A stretch of 16,612 bases of DNA from CAZLMW01 sp964560875 (lineage in GTDB: Bacteria; Myxococcota_A; UBA9042). Numbering within the stretch: the stretch's first letter is position 1; each line of letters opens with the position of its first letter. The DNA is taken from assembly GCA_964560875.1 (NCBI GenBank), contig CAZLMW010000154.1, positions 1 through 16,612 on the forward strand, written 5' to 3'. The notes below the pieces were generated by a model that did no database searches, was not told where the DNA came from, and saw nothing but the letters and a program-made list of their open reading frames with translations. Both the position numbers and the translations under genes were made by a program. Below are positions 1 to 7,249 of the stretch, piece after piece.

Positions 1-1
1 C

Positions 2-289
2 TCAACGATAGCTGACAAGAACAAACGCGTGCTGCCAGGCATGCCGCCTCTTCTTGACGACGTGAAGCGCAAGGACAAGGGCCGCCACGGCGGACAACCC
101 GTATCGGAGCCACGGCAGCGCGCTCAGCTCGGGATGCAGGATGGCGTCGTGGCGCGTGTAGGGCAGCCAGGCGAACAGGCAAATCAGGGTCGCCGCGGGC
201 AGCAACCGGGCGCACTGCCACGACAATTCGCTGTGGAAATCCTTCTCCGCCATGCGGATGGTCGCGTCGGGGTCAATGGGCGTGGCCAT
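2..289 (-). CDS. Small two-helix membrane protein, possibly a truncated sensor N-terminus
   Basis: I do not recognise a named family. The 95-residue product has two hydrophobic stretches that look like membrane helices, at about residues 28-44 and 58-77, separated by a short loop rich in His, Pro and Leu, with a basic stretch (KKRR) after the second helix. This resembles the first helices of multi-helix bacterial sensor proteins (cyclases, histidine kinases), but the frame ends at a TGA only two bases from the window edge. It could be a complete small protein or a gene broken by a frameshift or nonsense change. The ATG at 287-289 is preferred. A TTG at 326-328 would add 13 residues and an ATG at 251-253 would remove 12; none has a convincing ribosome binding site. 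The gene is divergent from the large lipoprotein gene at 484. Confidence 0.45.
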   Translation of the reverse strand: MATPIDPDATIRMAEKDFHSELSWQCARLLPAATLICLFAWLPYTRHDAILHPELSALPWLRYGLSAVAALVLALHVVKKRRHAWQHAFVLVSYR

Positions 290-318
290 GCCAAAGGGTG
301 GCCGACTTTCACGTGCGC

Positions 319-345
319 GTCGATTCAACGTCGCGACTCATCGAC
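319..345. other. Inverted repeat in the divergent intergenic region
   Basis: The space between the minus-strand membrane protein and the lipoprotein gene at 484 holds GTCGAT (319-324) and ATCGAC (340-345) as inverted arms. An 8-bp palindrome GTCGCGAC lies between them at 330-337. It could be an operator, but no clear -35/-10 or -24/-12 promoter was found nearby, so this is only a candidate. Confidence 0.2.
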
Positions 346-483
346 TAAGGCCCACATCGAGGCTGCTGGGTGTTGCGCTGGAGCCGTCGGTGACTCCCGT
401 CCGCAGGTTGGACGACGAGACAACATTATCCGTTGAGCCGTCCGGCGGGGATCGCCATTATCCAGCCCCTCGCTGGAGCTACC

Positions 484-3400
484 ATGTTGCGCCCCCACAC
501 CCGATTCGCGCCGAGATCCGCATTGTATTTCGTCCGTTTTGCGCTTGTCGCCCTCGCGGCGGCGTGTCTCGTCCTGGCGGCTGGTTGCGGCAACAACAAC
601 GCCGGTCAAACGCAGTTCCCCACGCCGCAAACGCAAAACGACGCCGGTGGCCTGGTCGATGCGGGGTTTGATGCCGGTCCGACGACGACCGACACCGCAA
701 ACACGTCCGAAGATGCCGGCGCGCCCGACGCCGGCGGTCAAGACACGGCCCCCACATGCGTGGACCCCTGCGAACCGGAAGGCGCGACGCGCTGCACGAT
801 CGACGGCAAGGGCACCGAGGCGTGCGAAGACCCCGACAAGGACGGCTGCTTCGCGTGGTCGGACGTCGTCACGTGCGGGGCGACAGAGGTCTGTTCTGCC
901 GGCAAATGCGCGCCCAAGTGCCCCGACCAGGACTGCACGGCCGCGGGCGCCAAGAAGTGCGACGCCAACGGCAAGATCGTCACCTGCTTCGACTTCAATG
1001 GTGACGGCTGCCTCGCGTGGGGCGGTCCGAAAGATTGTCCGTCCGGTCAGGTCTGCAGCAAGGGGTTCTGCGCCCTGTCCTGCACCGATGAATGCACCAC
1101 GGTCGGCGCCAAGAAGTGCGAAGGAAAAGCCGTTGTGACCTGCAGCGACAGCAACAAGGACGGCTGCCTCGACTGGGCTTCCAAGGCGGCCTGTGGCGCG
1201 ACGCAGACGTGTTCGGGCGGCTTCTGCGCCGATACATGCAAGGACGAATGCACCCAAAAAGGCGCCACGAATTGCGACCAGGTCGGCATCGTGACCTGCG
1301 ATGACTACAACAAAGATGGCTGCTTGCAGTGGGGCACCGCGGTCGCCTGTCCGACGGGCCAGAAGTGCTCATCGGGCAAGTGCGCGACGACCTGCAAAGA
1401 CGAGTGCACGGTCAAGGGCGGCACGACCTGTCAGCTCGGCAAGGTCGCTATGTGCGGAGACTTCAACAAAGACGGCTGCTTGCAGTGGGGCTCGCCGGTG
1501 CCGTGCGCCAAGGGGCTGGTCTGCAACGAGGGCAAGTGCGCGAAGAACTGCAGCGATGAATGCACCGTCAAGGGCGCCAAACAGTGCTCGCCCGCCGGCA
1601 AGGTCCAGGTGTGCGACGACTACGACAACAACGGCTGCCTGCAGTGGGGGTCGGGCGTGGGATGTCCGGCCAAGACGGTTTGCAGCAACGGCCTGTGCGC
1701 GACCAGCTGCAAGGACGCCTGCGCGAAGTCTGGCGCGAAACAGTGTGTGCCCGGCAGCAAGACGCAGTGGCAGAGCTGTGGCGATTTCAACAAGGACGGC
1801 TGCCTCGAATGGGGAACGCCTACGGCCTGCGGCAACAACCTCGTCTGCGCGGGGGCCGGCGGCTGCGAAAAGACATGCAAGAGCACCTGCACCAAGGCCG
1901 GCGCGAAGACCTGCGACGGTGACGCGGTGCGCAGCTGCGGTGACTTCAACAAGGACGGCTGTCTCGAGTGGGGCACCCCGCAACCATGCACCGCCGCGCA
2001 GGCCTGCAAAGCCGGCGCCTGCGCCGAAAAGCCACCACCGGCCAAGGTCGTCATCAACGAGCTCGTCTACGACAGCGCCGGTCCCGACACGCAGACCTTC
2101 CTCGAGCTGCGTGGGCCGGCTGGAACACCGCTGCAAGGCTTCTCGCTCGTCGGCATCAACGGCAAAGGCGGCGTCGCGTACGTGACGGTCCCGCTCGCGG
2201 GTAAGATCGGCGGCGACGGCTTCTTCGTAATCGCGCACACCAAGGCAACGGGCGCGCTGAAGGCGGCGGCTGACCAGGCGCACAAGGGCGTGGACTTCCA
2301 AAACGGCGCCGACAGCGTCGTCCTGCAGTTCGGCGACAAGGCCGTCGACGCGGTCGGTTACGGCAACTTCGGCTCGGGTCTGGTGTTCAAGGGCGAGGGC
2401 AAACCGACCATCGACGTCTTGTCCGGACAGGCGCTGGGCCGCGACCACCTCGGCACCGACACGGACAACAACGAAAAGGACTTCCGCGCCATCCTCAAGC
2501 CCACCCCCGGTGCCGCCAATCCCAAACCCTGCATCCCCAAGTCGTGCAAAGACGTCGGCGCGATGTGCGGCACGGTCAACGACGGCTGCGGCAAGGTGCT
2601 CGCGTGCGGCAAGTGCCCATCGGACAAGGTCTGCGGCGCCGACAAGAAGTGCGGTGATAAACCCTGTGTTGCCAATACCTGCAAAGAACAAGGTGTCGCG
2701 TGCGGTCCGGCGTCCGACGGCTGCAACAAGACGCTCGCCTGCGGCAATTGCGGGGCCGGAAAAGCCTGCTCAAAGGGCCAATGCATCTGCAAACCGAAGA
2801 CCTGCCAGGAGCTCGGGACGCTCTGTGGGACCGCGCCCGACGGCTGCGGCAAGACCCTGCAATGCGGCGTGTGCGCGGGCGGAAAGACGTGCAGCAAGGG
2901 CCAATGCTTGTGTACGCCCAAGACGTGTAAGGCGCTCGGTGTTGGCTGCGGAACGCCCCCGGATGGCTGCGGCAAGAAGCTCGCGTGCGGCACGTGTTCA
3001 TCGGGCAAGGTGTGCGGCCCGTCCGGCCAGTGCAATTGCGCGCCCAAGTCCTGCAAAGACCTCGGATTGTTGTGCGGCCCCGCGTCAGACGGCTGCGGCA
3101 AGGCGCTGACCTGCGGGACGTGCGCGACCGGCAAACAGTGCAGCAAGGGCAAATGCGTGTGTCAGCCCAAGACATGCGCCGCGCTTGGTTGCGGCAAACA
3201 GGCCGACGGATGTGGCGGAACCGTCGATTGCGGTCCATGCGGAGGCGCGTGCGGCCAGGTGTGTCCCAGCGGTTTTGCGATGGCCTCGGACAAAGTGTGC
3301 AGCGGCGGCGACGTCACCAAGGTCGATCTCGCGTTCTGCACCGTGAACGTCGGCGGCAAGATCCTCAACAACGGCAAGGATCCGCTCGTCACGACCAAAT

Positions 3401-5289
3401 ATTGCAGCAAATCCAAGAACTATTACTCGACCTACGCGCAGGTGACGCTCACCGAGACGACGTGGGGCTACAAGTACACCGTCGGCTTGAAGTGCCAGAA
3501 GGAAGCCACCCAGAAGTTCAACTGGGCCCGCGAGATCGTGCCCGGCACCTACAAGGTCGAGGTGTATGGCACGAGCAACTACGCCAACTTCCCGTTCACG
3601 ACGACCCAGGTCATCTACCCGGCGCTCGACCTCACCAAGAGCAAGACCGACATCGTGCTCGACTTCCGGACCGTGAAGGTGGGCGGCAAGATCCTCAACA
3701 ACGGCAAGGAACCGCTGGTCACGACCAAGTACTGCAGCAAGTCCAAGAACTACTACTCGACCTACGCGCAGGTGACGCTCACCGAGACGACCTGGGGCTA
3801 CAAGTACACCGTCGGCCTGAAGTGCCAGAAGGAAGCGACCCAGAAGTTCAACTGGGGCCGCGAGATCGTGCCGGGCACGTACAAAGTGCAGGTGTACGGC
3901 ACGAGCAACTACGCCAACTTCCCGTTCACGACGACCCAGGTCGTCTATCCCAAGCTGGACCTGACCAAGCCCAAGTCCGACCTCGTGCTCGACTTCCGGA
4001 CCGTCAAGGTGGGCGGCAAGATTCTCAACAACGGCAAGGAGCCGCTGGTCACGACCAAGTACTGCAGCAAGTCCAAGAACTACTACTCGACCTACGCGCA
4101 GGTGACGCTCACCGAGACGACCTGGGGCTACAAGTACACCGTCGGCCTGAAGTGCCAGAAGGAAGCGCTCCAGAAGTTCAACTGGGCCCGCGAGATCGTG
4201 CCCGGCACGTACAAAGTCGAGGTCTATGGCACGAGCAACTACGCCAACTTCCCGTTCACGACGACCCAGGTGATCCACCCGGCGCTTGTCCTCACGAAGG
4301 CCAAGTCCGACGTCGTGCTCGACTTCCGGACCGTGAAGGTGGGCGGCAAAATCCTCAACAACGGCAAGGAACCGCTCGTCACGACCAAGTACTGCAGCAA
4401 GTCGAAGAACTACTACTCGACGTACGCGCAGGTGACGCTCACCGAGACGACCTGGGGCTACAAGTACACCGTCGGCCTGAAGTGCCAGAAGGAAGCCACC
4501 CAGAAGTTCAACTGGGCCCGCGAGATCGTGCCCGGCACCTACAAGGTCGAGGTCTATGGCACCAGCAACTACGCCAACTTCCCGTTCACGACGACCCAGG
4601 TGATCCACCCGGCGCTTGCCCTCACCAAGGCCAAGTCCGACATCGTGCTCGACTTCCGGACCGTGAAGGTCGGCGGCAAGATCCTCAACAACGGCAAGGA
4701 CCCGCTGGTCACGACCAAGTACTGCAGCAAGTCCAAGAACTACTACTCGACCTATGCGCAGGTGACGCTCACCGAGACCACGTGGGGCTACAAGTACACC
4801 GTCGGCCTGAAGTGCCAGAAGGAAGCCACCCAGAAGTTCAACTGGGCCCGCGAGATCGTGCCGGGCACGTACAAGGTCGAGGTCTATGGCACGAGCAACT
4901 ACGCCAACTTCCCGTTCACGACGACCCAGGTCATCTATCCCAAGCTCGACTTGAGCTCGGCCAAGTCCGATGTCGTCCTCGATTTCCGGACCGTGAAGAT
5001 CGGTGGCCGCATCTTCAACAACGGCAAGACCCCGCAGGTGACGACGAAGTACTGCAGCAAGTCCAAGAACTACTACTCGACCTACGCGCAGGTGACGCTC
5101 ACCGAGACGACGTGGGGCTACAAGTACACGGTCGGCTTGAAGTGCCAGAAGGAAGCCACCCAGCAGTTCAACTGGGCGCGCGAGATCGTCCCCGGCACGT
5201 ACAAGATCGAGGTCTACGGCACGAGCAACTACGCCAACTTCCCGTTCACGACGACCCAGGTCGTGGTGCCCAAGATCCTGCTCAAGTAA
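484..5289 (+). CDS. Giant modular repeat lipoprotein (Cys-rich repeats, lamin-tail domain, six beta-type repeats)
   Basis: A 1601-residue exported protein, probably outer-membrane anchored and surface exposed. The ATG at 484 is chosen because a TGGAG motif lies 7 bases upstream and the signal peptide starts there; a TTG at 433 would only add an unrelated leader. The signal peptide ends in a lipobox-like LAAGC, so Cys35 is the likely lipidated residue. A linker rich in Asp, Ala, Gly and Thr follows to about residue 91. Residues 92-513 hold eight Cys-rich units of about 50 residues. Residues 520-679 resemble a lamin-tail domain (opening VVINELVYD, with an FLELRG strand). Residues 682-930 hold a second Cys-rich family, five full units and a shorter one. 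Residues 943-1601 are six 110-residue domains with a conserved Cys pair, ending in GTYKVEVYG-like strands as in carboxypeptidase-regulatory-like folds. No enzyme motif is visible; adhesion, matrix or predation roles are guesses. Transcription converges on the minus-strand regulator downstream. Confidence 0.9.
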   Translation: MLRPHTRFAPRSALYFVRFALVALAAACLVLAAGCGNNNAGQTQFPTPQTQNDAGGLVDAGFDAGPTTTDTANTSEDAGAPDAGGQDTAPTCVDPCEPEGATRCTIDGKGTEACEDPDKDGCFAWSDVVTCGATEVCSAGKCAPKCPDQDCTAAGAKKCDANGKIVTCFDFNGDGCLAWGGPKDCPSGQVCSKGFCALSCTDECTTVGAKKCEGKAVVTCSDSNKDGCLDWASKAACGATQTCSGGFCADTCKDECTQKGATNCDQVGIVTCDDYNKDGCLQWGTAVACPTGQKCSSGKCATTCKDECTVKGGTTCQLGKVAMCGDFNKDGCLQWGSPVPCAKGLVCNEGKCAKNCSDECTVKGAKQCSPAGKVQVCDDYDNNGCLQWGSGVGCPAKTVCSNGLCATSCKDACAKSGAKQCVPGSKTQWQSCGDFNKDGCLEWGTPTACGNNLVCAGAGGCEKTCKSTCTKAGAKTCDGDAVRSCGDFNKDGCLEWGTPQPCTAAQACKAGACAEKPPPAKVVINELVYDSAGPDTQTFLELRGPAGTPLQGFSLVGINGKGGVAYVTVPLAGKIGGDGFFVIAHTKATGALKAAADQAHKGVDFQNGADSVVLQFGDKAVDAVGYGNFGSGLVFKGEGKPTIDVLSGQALGRDHLGTDTDNNEKDFRAILKPTPGAANPKPCIPKSCKDVGAMCGTVNDGCGKVLACGKCPSDKVCGADKKCGDKPCVANTCKEQGVACGPASDGCNKTLACGNCGAGKACSKGQCICKPKTCQELGTLCGTAPDGCGKTLQCGVCAGGKTCSKGQCLCTPKTCKALGVGCGTPPDGCGKKLACGTCSSGKVCGPSGQCNCAPKSCKDLGLLCGPASDGCGKALTCGTCATGKQCSKGKCVCQPKTCAALGCGKQADGCGGTVDCGPCGGACGQVCPSGFAMASDKVCSGGDVTKVDLAFCTVNVGGKILNNGKDPLVTTKYCSKSKNYYSTYAQVTLTETTWGYKYTVGLKCQKEATQKFNWAREIVPGTYKVEVYGTSNYANFPFTTTQVIYPALDLTKSKTDIVLDFRTVKVGGKILNNGKEPLVTTKYCSKSKNYYSTYAQVTLTETTWGYKYTVGLKCQKEATQKFNWGREIVPGTYKVQVYGTSNYANFPFTTTQVVYPKLDLTKPKSDLVLDFRTVKVGGKILNNGKEPLVTTKYCSKSKNYYSTYAQVTLTETTWGYKYTVGLKCQKEALQKFNWAREIVPGTYKVEVYGTSNYANFPFTTTQVIHPALVLTKAKSDVVLDFRTVKVGGKILNNGKEPLVTTKYCSKSKNYYSTYAQVTLTETTWGYKYTVGLKCQKEATQKFNWAREIVPGTYKVEVYGTSNYANFPFTTTQVIHPALALTKAKSDIVLDFRTVKVGGKILNNGKDPLVTTKYCSKSKNYYSTYAQVTLTETTWGYKYTVGLKCQKEATQKFNWAREIVPGTYKVEVYGTSNYANFPFTTTQVIYPKLDLSSAKSDVVLDFRTVKIGGRIFNNGKTPQVTTKYCSKSKNYYSTYAQVTLTETTWGYKYTVGLKCQKEATQQFNWAREIVPGTYKIEVYGTSNYANFPFTTTQVVVPKILLK
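757..2029 (+). repeat. Eight in-frame Cys-rich repeats of about 50 residues
   Basis: Each unit follows the pattern C-x-D-E-C-T-x2-G-A-x2-C, then C-x-D-[FYS]-N-K-D-G-C-L-x-W-G, then three or four further cysteines ending G-x-C. The best-kept part is D-x-[ND]-x-[DN]-G-C, present in all eight units as DPDKDGC, DFNGDGC, DSNKDGC, DYNKDGC, DFNKDGC, DYDNNGC, DFNKDGC and DFNKDGC. The regular cysteine spacing suggests disulfide-bonded modules outside the cytoplasm. The DNA copies have diverged much more than the 330-bp repeats further downstream. Confidence 0.88.
2527..3270 (+). repeat. Second Cys-rich repeat family, five full units plus a shortened sixth
   Basis: Units of about 41 residues follow K-[ST]-C-K-x-L-G-x2-C-G-x3-D-G-C-[GN]-K-x-L-x-C-G-x-C-x2-G-K-x-C-x-G-x-C. 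The first unit starts at CIPKSC. The last (from QPKTC) lacks part of the middle and ends in GGACGQVC just before the beta-type domains. The pattern differs from the N-terminal family: it has D-G-C-G instead of D-x-N-x-D-G-C and no Trp. The two arrays are therefore separate repeat types, divided by the lamin-tail region. Confidence 0.85.
3310..5289 (+). repeat. Six tandem 330-bp repeats encoding 110-residue beta-type domains
   Basis: The period is exactly 330 bp: the GGCGGCAAG-type landmark ends at 3360, 3690, 4020, 4350, 4680 and 5010. Six units fill 3310-5289 up to the stop codon. The central stretch from TYAQVTL to KCQKEA has the same protein sequence in all six units and is nearly the same at DNA level. 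Variation sits mostly in the inter-domain linker (YPALDL, YPKLDL, HPALVL, HPALAL and others). The last unit is the most divergent (IGGRIFNN, TPQV, QQFNW, YKIEV). Each unit carries two Cys residues (KYCSK and LKCQK) that could form one disulfide. This looks like recent amplification or homogenisation by recombination. Confidence 0.95.
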
Positions 5290-5350
5290 CGGTCCGGCTT
5301 CCCGCTCCCGATCCCAAACCCGGTCTAATCCAATGCCGGTCACTTAACGA

Positions 5351-5551
5351 CCCCGGCTGAAGCCGGGGCCTCAGTTGAGCAAGCCCTCCTTCGAGGGCTC
5401 GGCGTTGCGGTCCGCATGGCGGATTCGGTGCGGCGCATGTGGGTGCACCAGATGCCGACAAACGTGGGTAGGCAGCCGCTGCTGGTGGAGTTCGCGGCGG
5501 AGCCCGCGGAGGCGGGCTTGCTCAACTGAGCCCGGGCCTTCAGCCCCGGGG
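5351..5551. repeat. Symmetric hairpin-rich inverted-repeat element (REP/BIME- or MITE-like)
   Basis: The gene-free stretch 5290-5586 contains a roughly 200-bp element whose ends are imperfect inverted copies of about 40 bp (5351-5390 and 5510-5551). Each end has an outer hairpin (left CCCCGGC-TGAA-GCCGGGG at 5351-5368; right an imperfect copy at about 5531-5551), then a shared CTCAGTTGAGC spacer, then an inner hairpin (left AGCCCTC-cttc-GAGGGCT at 5382-5399; right AGCCCGC-ggag-GCGGGCT at 5501-5518). The centre, 5400-5500, shows no convincing gene. It lies between convergent genes ending at 5289 and 5587, where strong hairpins may also help stop transcription from both sides, although no T-tract follows them. 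Whether it is repeated elsewhere in the genome cannot be seen here. Confidence 0.65.
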
Positions 5552-5586
5552 CTTCGCTCTTACACTCCAAATGACCGGCATCGGGC

Positions 5587-7011
5587 CTAAGCGATGTCCA
5601 ACCGCCGCCGCTTGCGATAGAGGGTCGCGCGGCTGACTCCAAGCAGCTCCGCGGCAACTCCGAGGTGCTGGTTGGCACGTTGCAACGCCGCCTGGATCCG
5701 CCTGCGTTGCTCGTCGTCCGACTGACCACGCATGAGCAGCAGCGTGTAGTCCCGCGTGTCCGTGCCAGGTGCGTCGCCAATACGCCGCGAGCGCTCCGGT
5801 TCGCTTTCCACGTTGTGCAACGGCAGCTGGCCGGTCATCTCCGGTGGCAGATCCTCGACACCGATGGTCGGGCCTCGCCCCACCGCGAACGCAAAGGCCA
5901 CCGCGTTTCGCAGCTCGCGCACGTTGCCCGGCCATCGCCATTGCAGCATGACGCGCATCGCCTCGGGTCTGATGCTCTCGACAACGCGCGGGCCGCGCAC
6001 GCTGAGCTTTGCCACAAAGTGTTGGGCCAACAGCGCGATGTCATGCCTTCGATCCCGCAATGGCGGCAACCGAATCGGCACGACGCGCAACCGATACATC
6101 AAGTCCTCGCGAAACCGTCCCGCGCCGACCTGGCGACGCAAGGACTTGTGGGTGGCCGCCACCATTCGCACATCGACCGACAGACAGCCTTCGCCACCGA
6201 CCCGCGTGACCTCGCCGGTTTCAAGCACGCGCAAGAGCTTCGCCTGGACATTCGCCGGAAGCTCCGCCACCTCGTCGAGAAAGAGCGTCCCGCCGTCCGC
6301 CTGCTCGAACACGCCGCGTCGCTGCGAAACCGCCCCCGTGAACGCCCCGCGCTCGTGCCCAAACAGCTCCGATTCAAGCAGCGTGGACGTCAACGTCGCG
6401 CAGTTCACGGCGACAAAAGGACCATCGCGGCGGGGGCTCTCCGCGTGCACGGCGCGGGCGATGAGCTCTTTGCCAGTCCCGCTATCACCACGCACAAGCA
6501 CCGGCGTATCGGTCTGCGCGACCTGCTCGACGAGCCGAAAAACGCGGCGCATTCCGTCGTCGGCCGTCACGATCCCGTGAAACTCGCGGTCGATCCCCGG
6601 GTCCAGCGTGGGCAACGAGTCGGTCGGATCGGGCACCAGCACCTCGACCCCACCGGCGAAAGCTCCGTCCTGGTCGAAGAACGCCCGGCCCGACTTGCGC
6701 AGCCGCACGATCGAGCCGTCTTCGCGATGGAGCTGCAAAGGAACCTGTGAAACGGCGCGGTGGTCGGCGATCCCGCACCCGCGCATGCACTGCGTACACC
6801 TGTTGACCTTCAGGCAGTGCGCGCCGACCGCCTCCTGCGCCTTGAACCCGAGCAACTTTTGCGCCCCGTCGCTCCAAAAAACCACGGTCCGGTCCGCGTC
6901 CACGGCGAAAACGGCGGCGTCGGGCACCGAATTGGCGAGCGCTTCAAAGGCTTGCGCCGCGCCAACTTCGGGGAGCCATGCGCGCAGGGCTGTGGGAGAA
7001 GGGGCGGCCAT
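5587..7011 (-). CDS. Sigma-54-dependent activator with a Cys-cluster PAS domain (FisR-like role)
   Basis: A 474-residue enhancer-binding protein. Residues about 20-125 form a PAS-type sensor with a cysteine cluster at Cys66, Cys72, Cys75 and Cys79 (CLKVNRCTQCMRGC). The AAA+ domain has Walker A GDSGTGKE (175-182), the sigma-54 contact loop GAFTGA (222-227), Walker B GTLFLDE (241-247) and RWPGNVREL (359-367). A C-terminal Fis-type helix-turn-helix covers about 449-470. The ATG at 7009-7011 has GAGG 8 bases upstream; an adjoining GTG at 7012 would add one residue. It is divergent from the persulfide dioxygenase operon, which carries a -24/-12 promoter, so it is very probably that operon's activator. 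FisR is a known sigma-54 activator that senses sulfane sulfur by cysteines and controls persulfide dioxygenase genes. The cysteine spacing here makes this a functional parallel, not proven orthology. A metal or Fe-S site is the alternative. Confidence 0.93.
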   Translation of the reverse strand: MAAPSPTALRAWLPEVGAAQAFEALANSVPDAAVFAVDADRTVVFWSDGAQKLLGFKAQEAVGAHCLKVNRCTQCMRGCGIADHRAVSQVPLQLHREDGSIVRLRKSGRAFFDQDGAFAGGVEVLVPDPTDSLPTLDPGIDREFHGIVTADDGMRRVFRLVEQVAQTDTPVLVRGDSGTGKELIARAVHAESPRRDGPFVAVNCATLTSTLLESELFGHERGAFTGAVSQRRGVFEQADGGTLFLDEVAELPANVQAKLLRVLETGEVTRVGGEGCLSVDVRMVAATHKSLRRQVGAGRFREDLMYRLRVVPIRLPPLRDRRHDIALLAQHFVAKLSVRGPRVVESIRPEAMRVMLQWRWPGNVRELRNAVAFAFAVGRGPTIGVEDLPPEMTGQLPLHNVESEPERSRRIGDAPGTDTRDYTLLLMRGQSDDEQRRRIQAALQRANQHLGVAAELLGVSRATLYRKRRRLDIA

Positions 7012-7026
7012 CACGAGAGCCTCAGT

Positions 7027-7065
7027 TGATTCATATGAATGATAACGAATGATTCACTTGAATCA
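7027..7065. promoter_or_regulatory. Twin TGATTCA dyads, likely activator binding sites
   Basis: Two 16-bp dyads lie 23 bp apart centre to centre, about two helical turns: TGATTCA-ta-TGAATGA at 7027-7042 and TGATTCA-ct-TGAATCA at 7050-7065. The second is a perfect inverted repeat outside its 2-base spacer. They sit about 115-150 bp upstream of the start predicted from the -24/-12 element at 7154, the usual place for sigma-54 activator sites. They are also just upstream of the regulator's own ribosome binding site, so self-regulation is plausible. The stretch is clearly more A+T-rich than its surroundings. Confidence 0.7.
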
Positions 7066-7090
7066 ACATGAACTAAACGAGAACGTCTCA

Positions 7091-7123
7091 GTGTCGCGAC
7101 ACCAATTCATTTATCTCAATTGG
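7091..7123. promoter_or_regulatory. Perfect palindrome GTGTCGCGACAC plus a CCAATT-N10-AATTGG repeat
   Basis: GTGTCGCGACAC (7091-7102) is a perfect 12-bp palindrome. CCAATT (7102-7107) and AATTGG (7118-7123) form a second inverted repeat. Both lie between the twin dyads and the -24/-12 promoter, where a DNA-bending protein or a second regulator would bind. A weak IHF-like match (ATCAG-N4-TTA) lies at about 7125-7136 but has mismatches. Function is inferred from position only. Confidence 0.4.
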
Positions 7124-7153
7124 ATCAGTCGCTTATCAGTTTTCGCGTGAGGC

Positions 7154-7169
7154 TGGAACGCCCTGTGCA
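7154..7169 (+). promoter_or_regulatory. Sigma-54 (-24/-12) promoter of the persulfide oxidation operon
   Basis: TGGAACGCCCTGTGCA has the invariant GG and GC separated by exactly 10 bases and closely matches the sigma-54 consensus TGGCACG-N4-TTGCA. The predicted transcription start is near 7180, giving a leader of about 70 bases before the persulfide dioxygenase ATG. The divergent gene encodes a GAFTGA-bearing sigma-54 activator, which independently supports the call. Confidence 0.75.
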
Positions 7170-7249
7170 CATGACAAGGACCATGCGTCACCGCGCACCT
7201 GCCCACATCCGGGCATGGCCACGCGACGGGGCGCCGATTGGACCGCGAC

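Noticed and set aside
408..429. Sigma-70 promoter upstream of the lipoprotein gene (TTGGAC and CATTAT)
   Set aside because: The spacing between the two boxes is only 10 bases, far from the usual 16-18.
3310..5289. CRISPR-like or non-coding tandem array
   Set aside because: The 330-bp units are in frame, translate to a folded-domain pattern with conserved cysteines, and have no short direct-repeat/spacer structure. The 72-bp MORN units are rejected for the same reason.
3085..5343. Long minus-strand open frames opposite the repeats (also 325-1257, 1369-2691 and 14209-16242 on the minus strand)
   Set aside because: These are mirror frames of GC-rich coding DNA. The products have biased composition, no recognisable motifs, and simply repeat the periodicity of the plus-strand arrays.
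2985..5360. Long second plus-strand frame (791 codons) overlapping the giant lipoprotein
   Set aside because: It is a shifted reading of the 330-bp repeats with an Arg/Gln/His-rich product and no signal peptide or domain. The lipoprotein frame explains the region fully.
5400..5500. Small coding remnant inside the inverted-repeat element
   Set aside because: Open frames cross it on both strands, but none has a start with a ribosome binding site or a recognisable protein motif.
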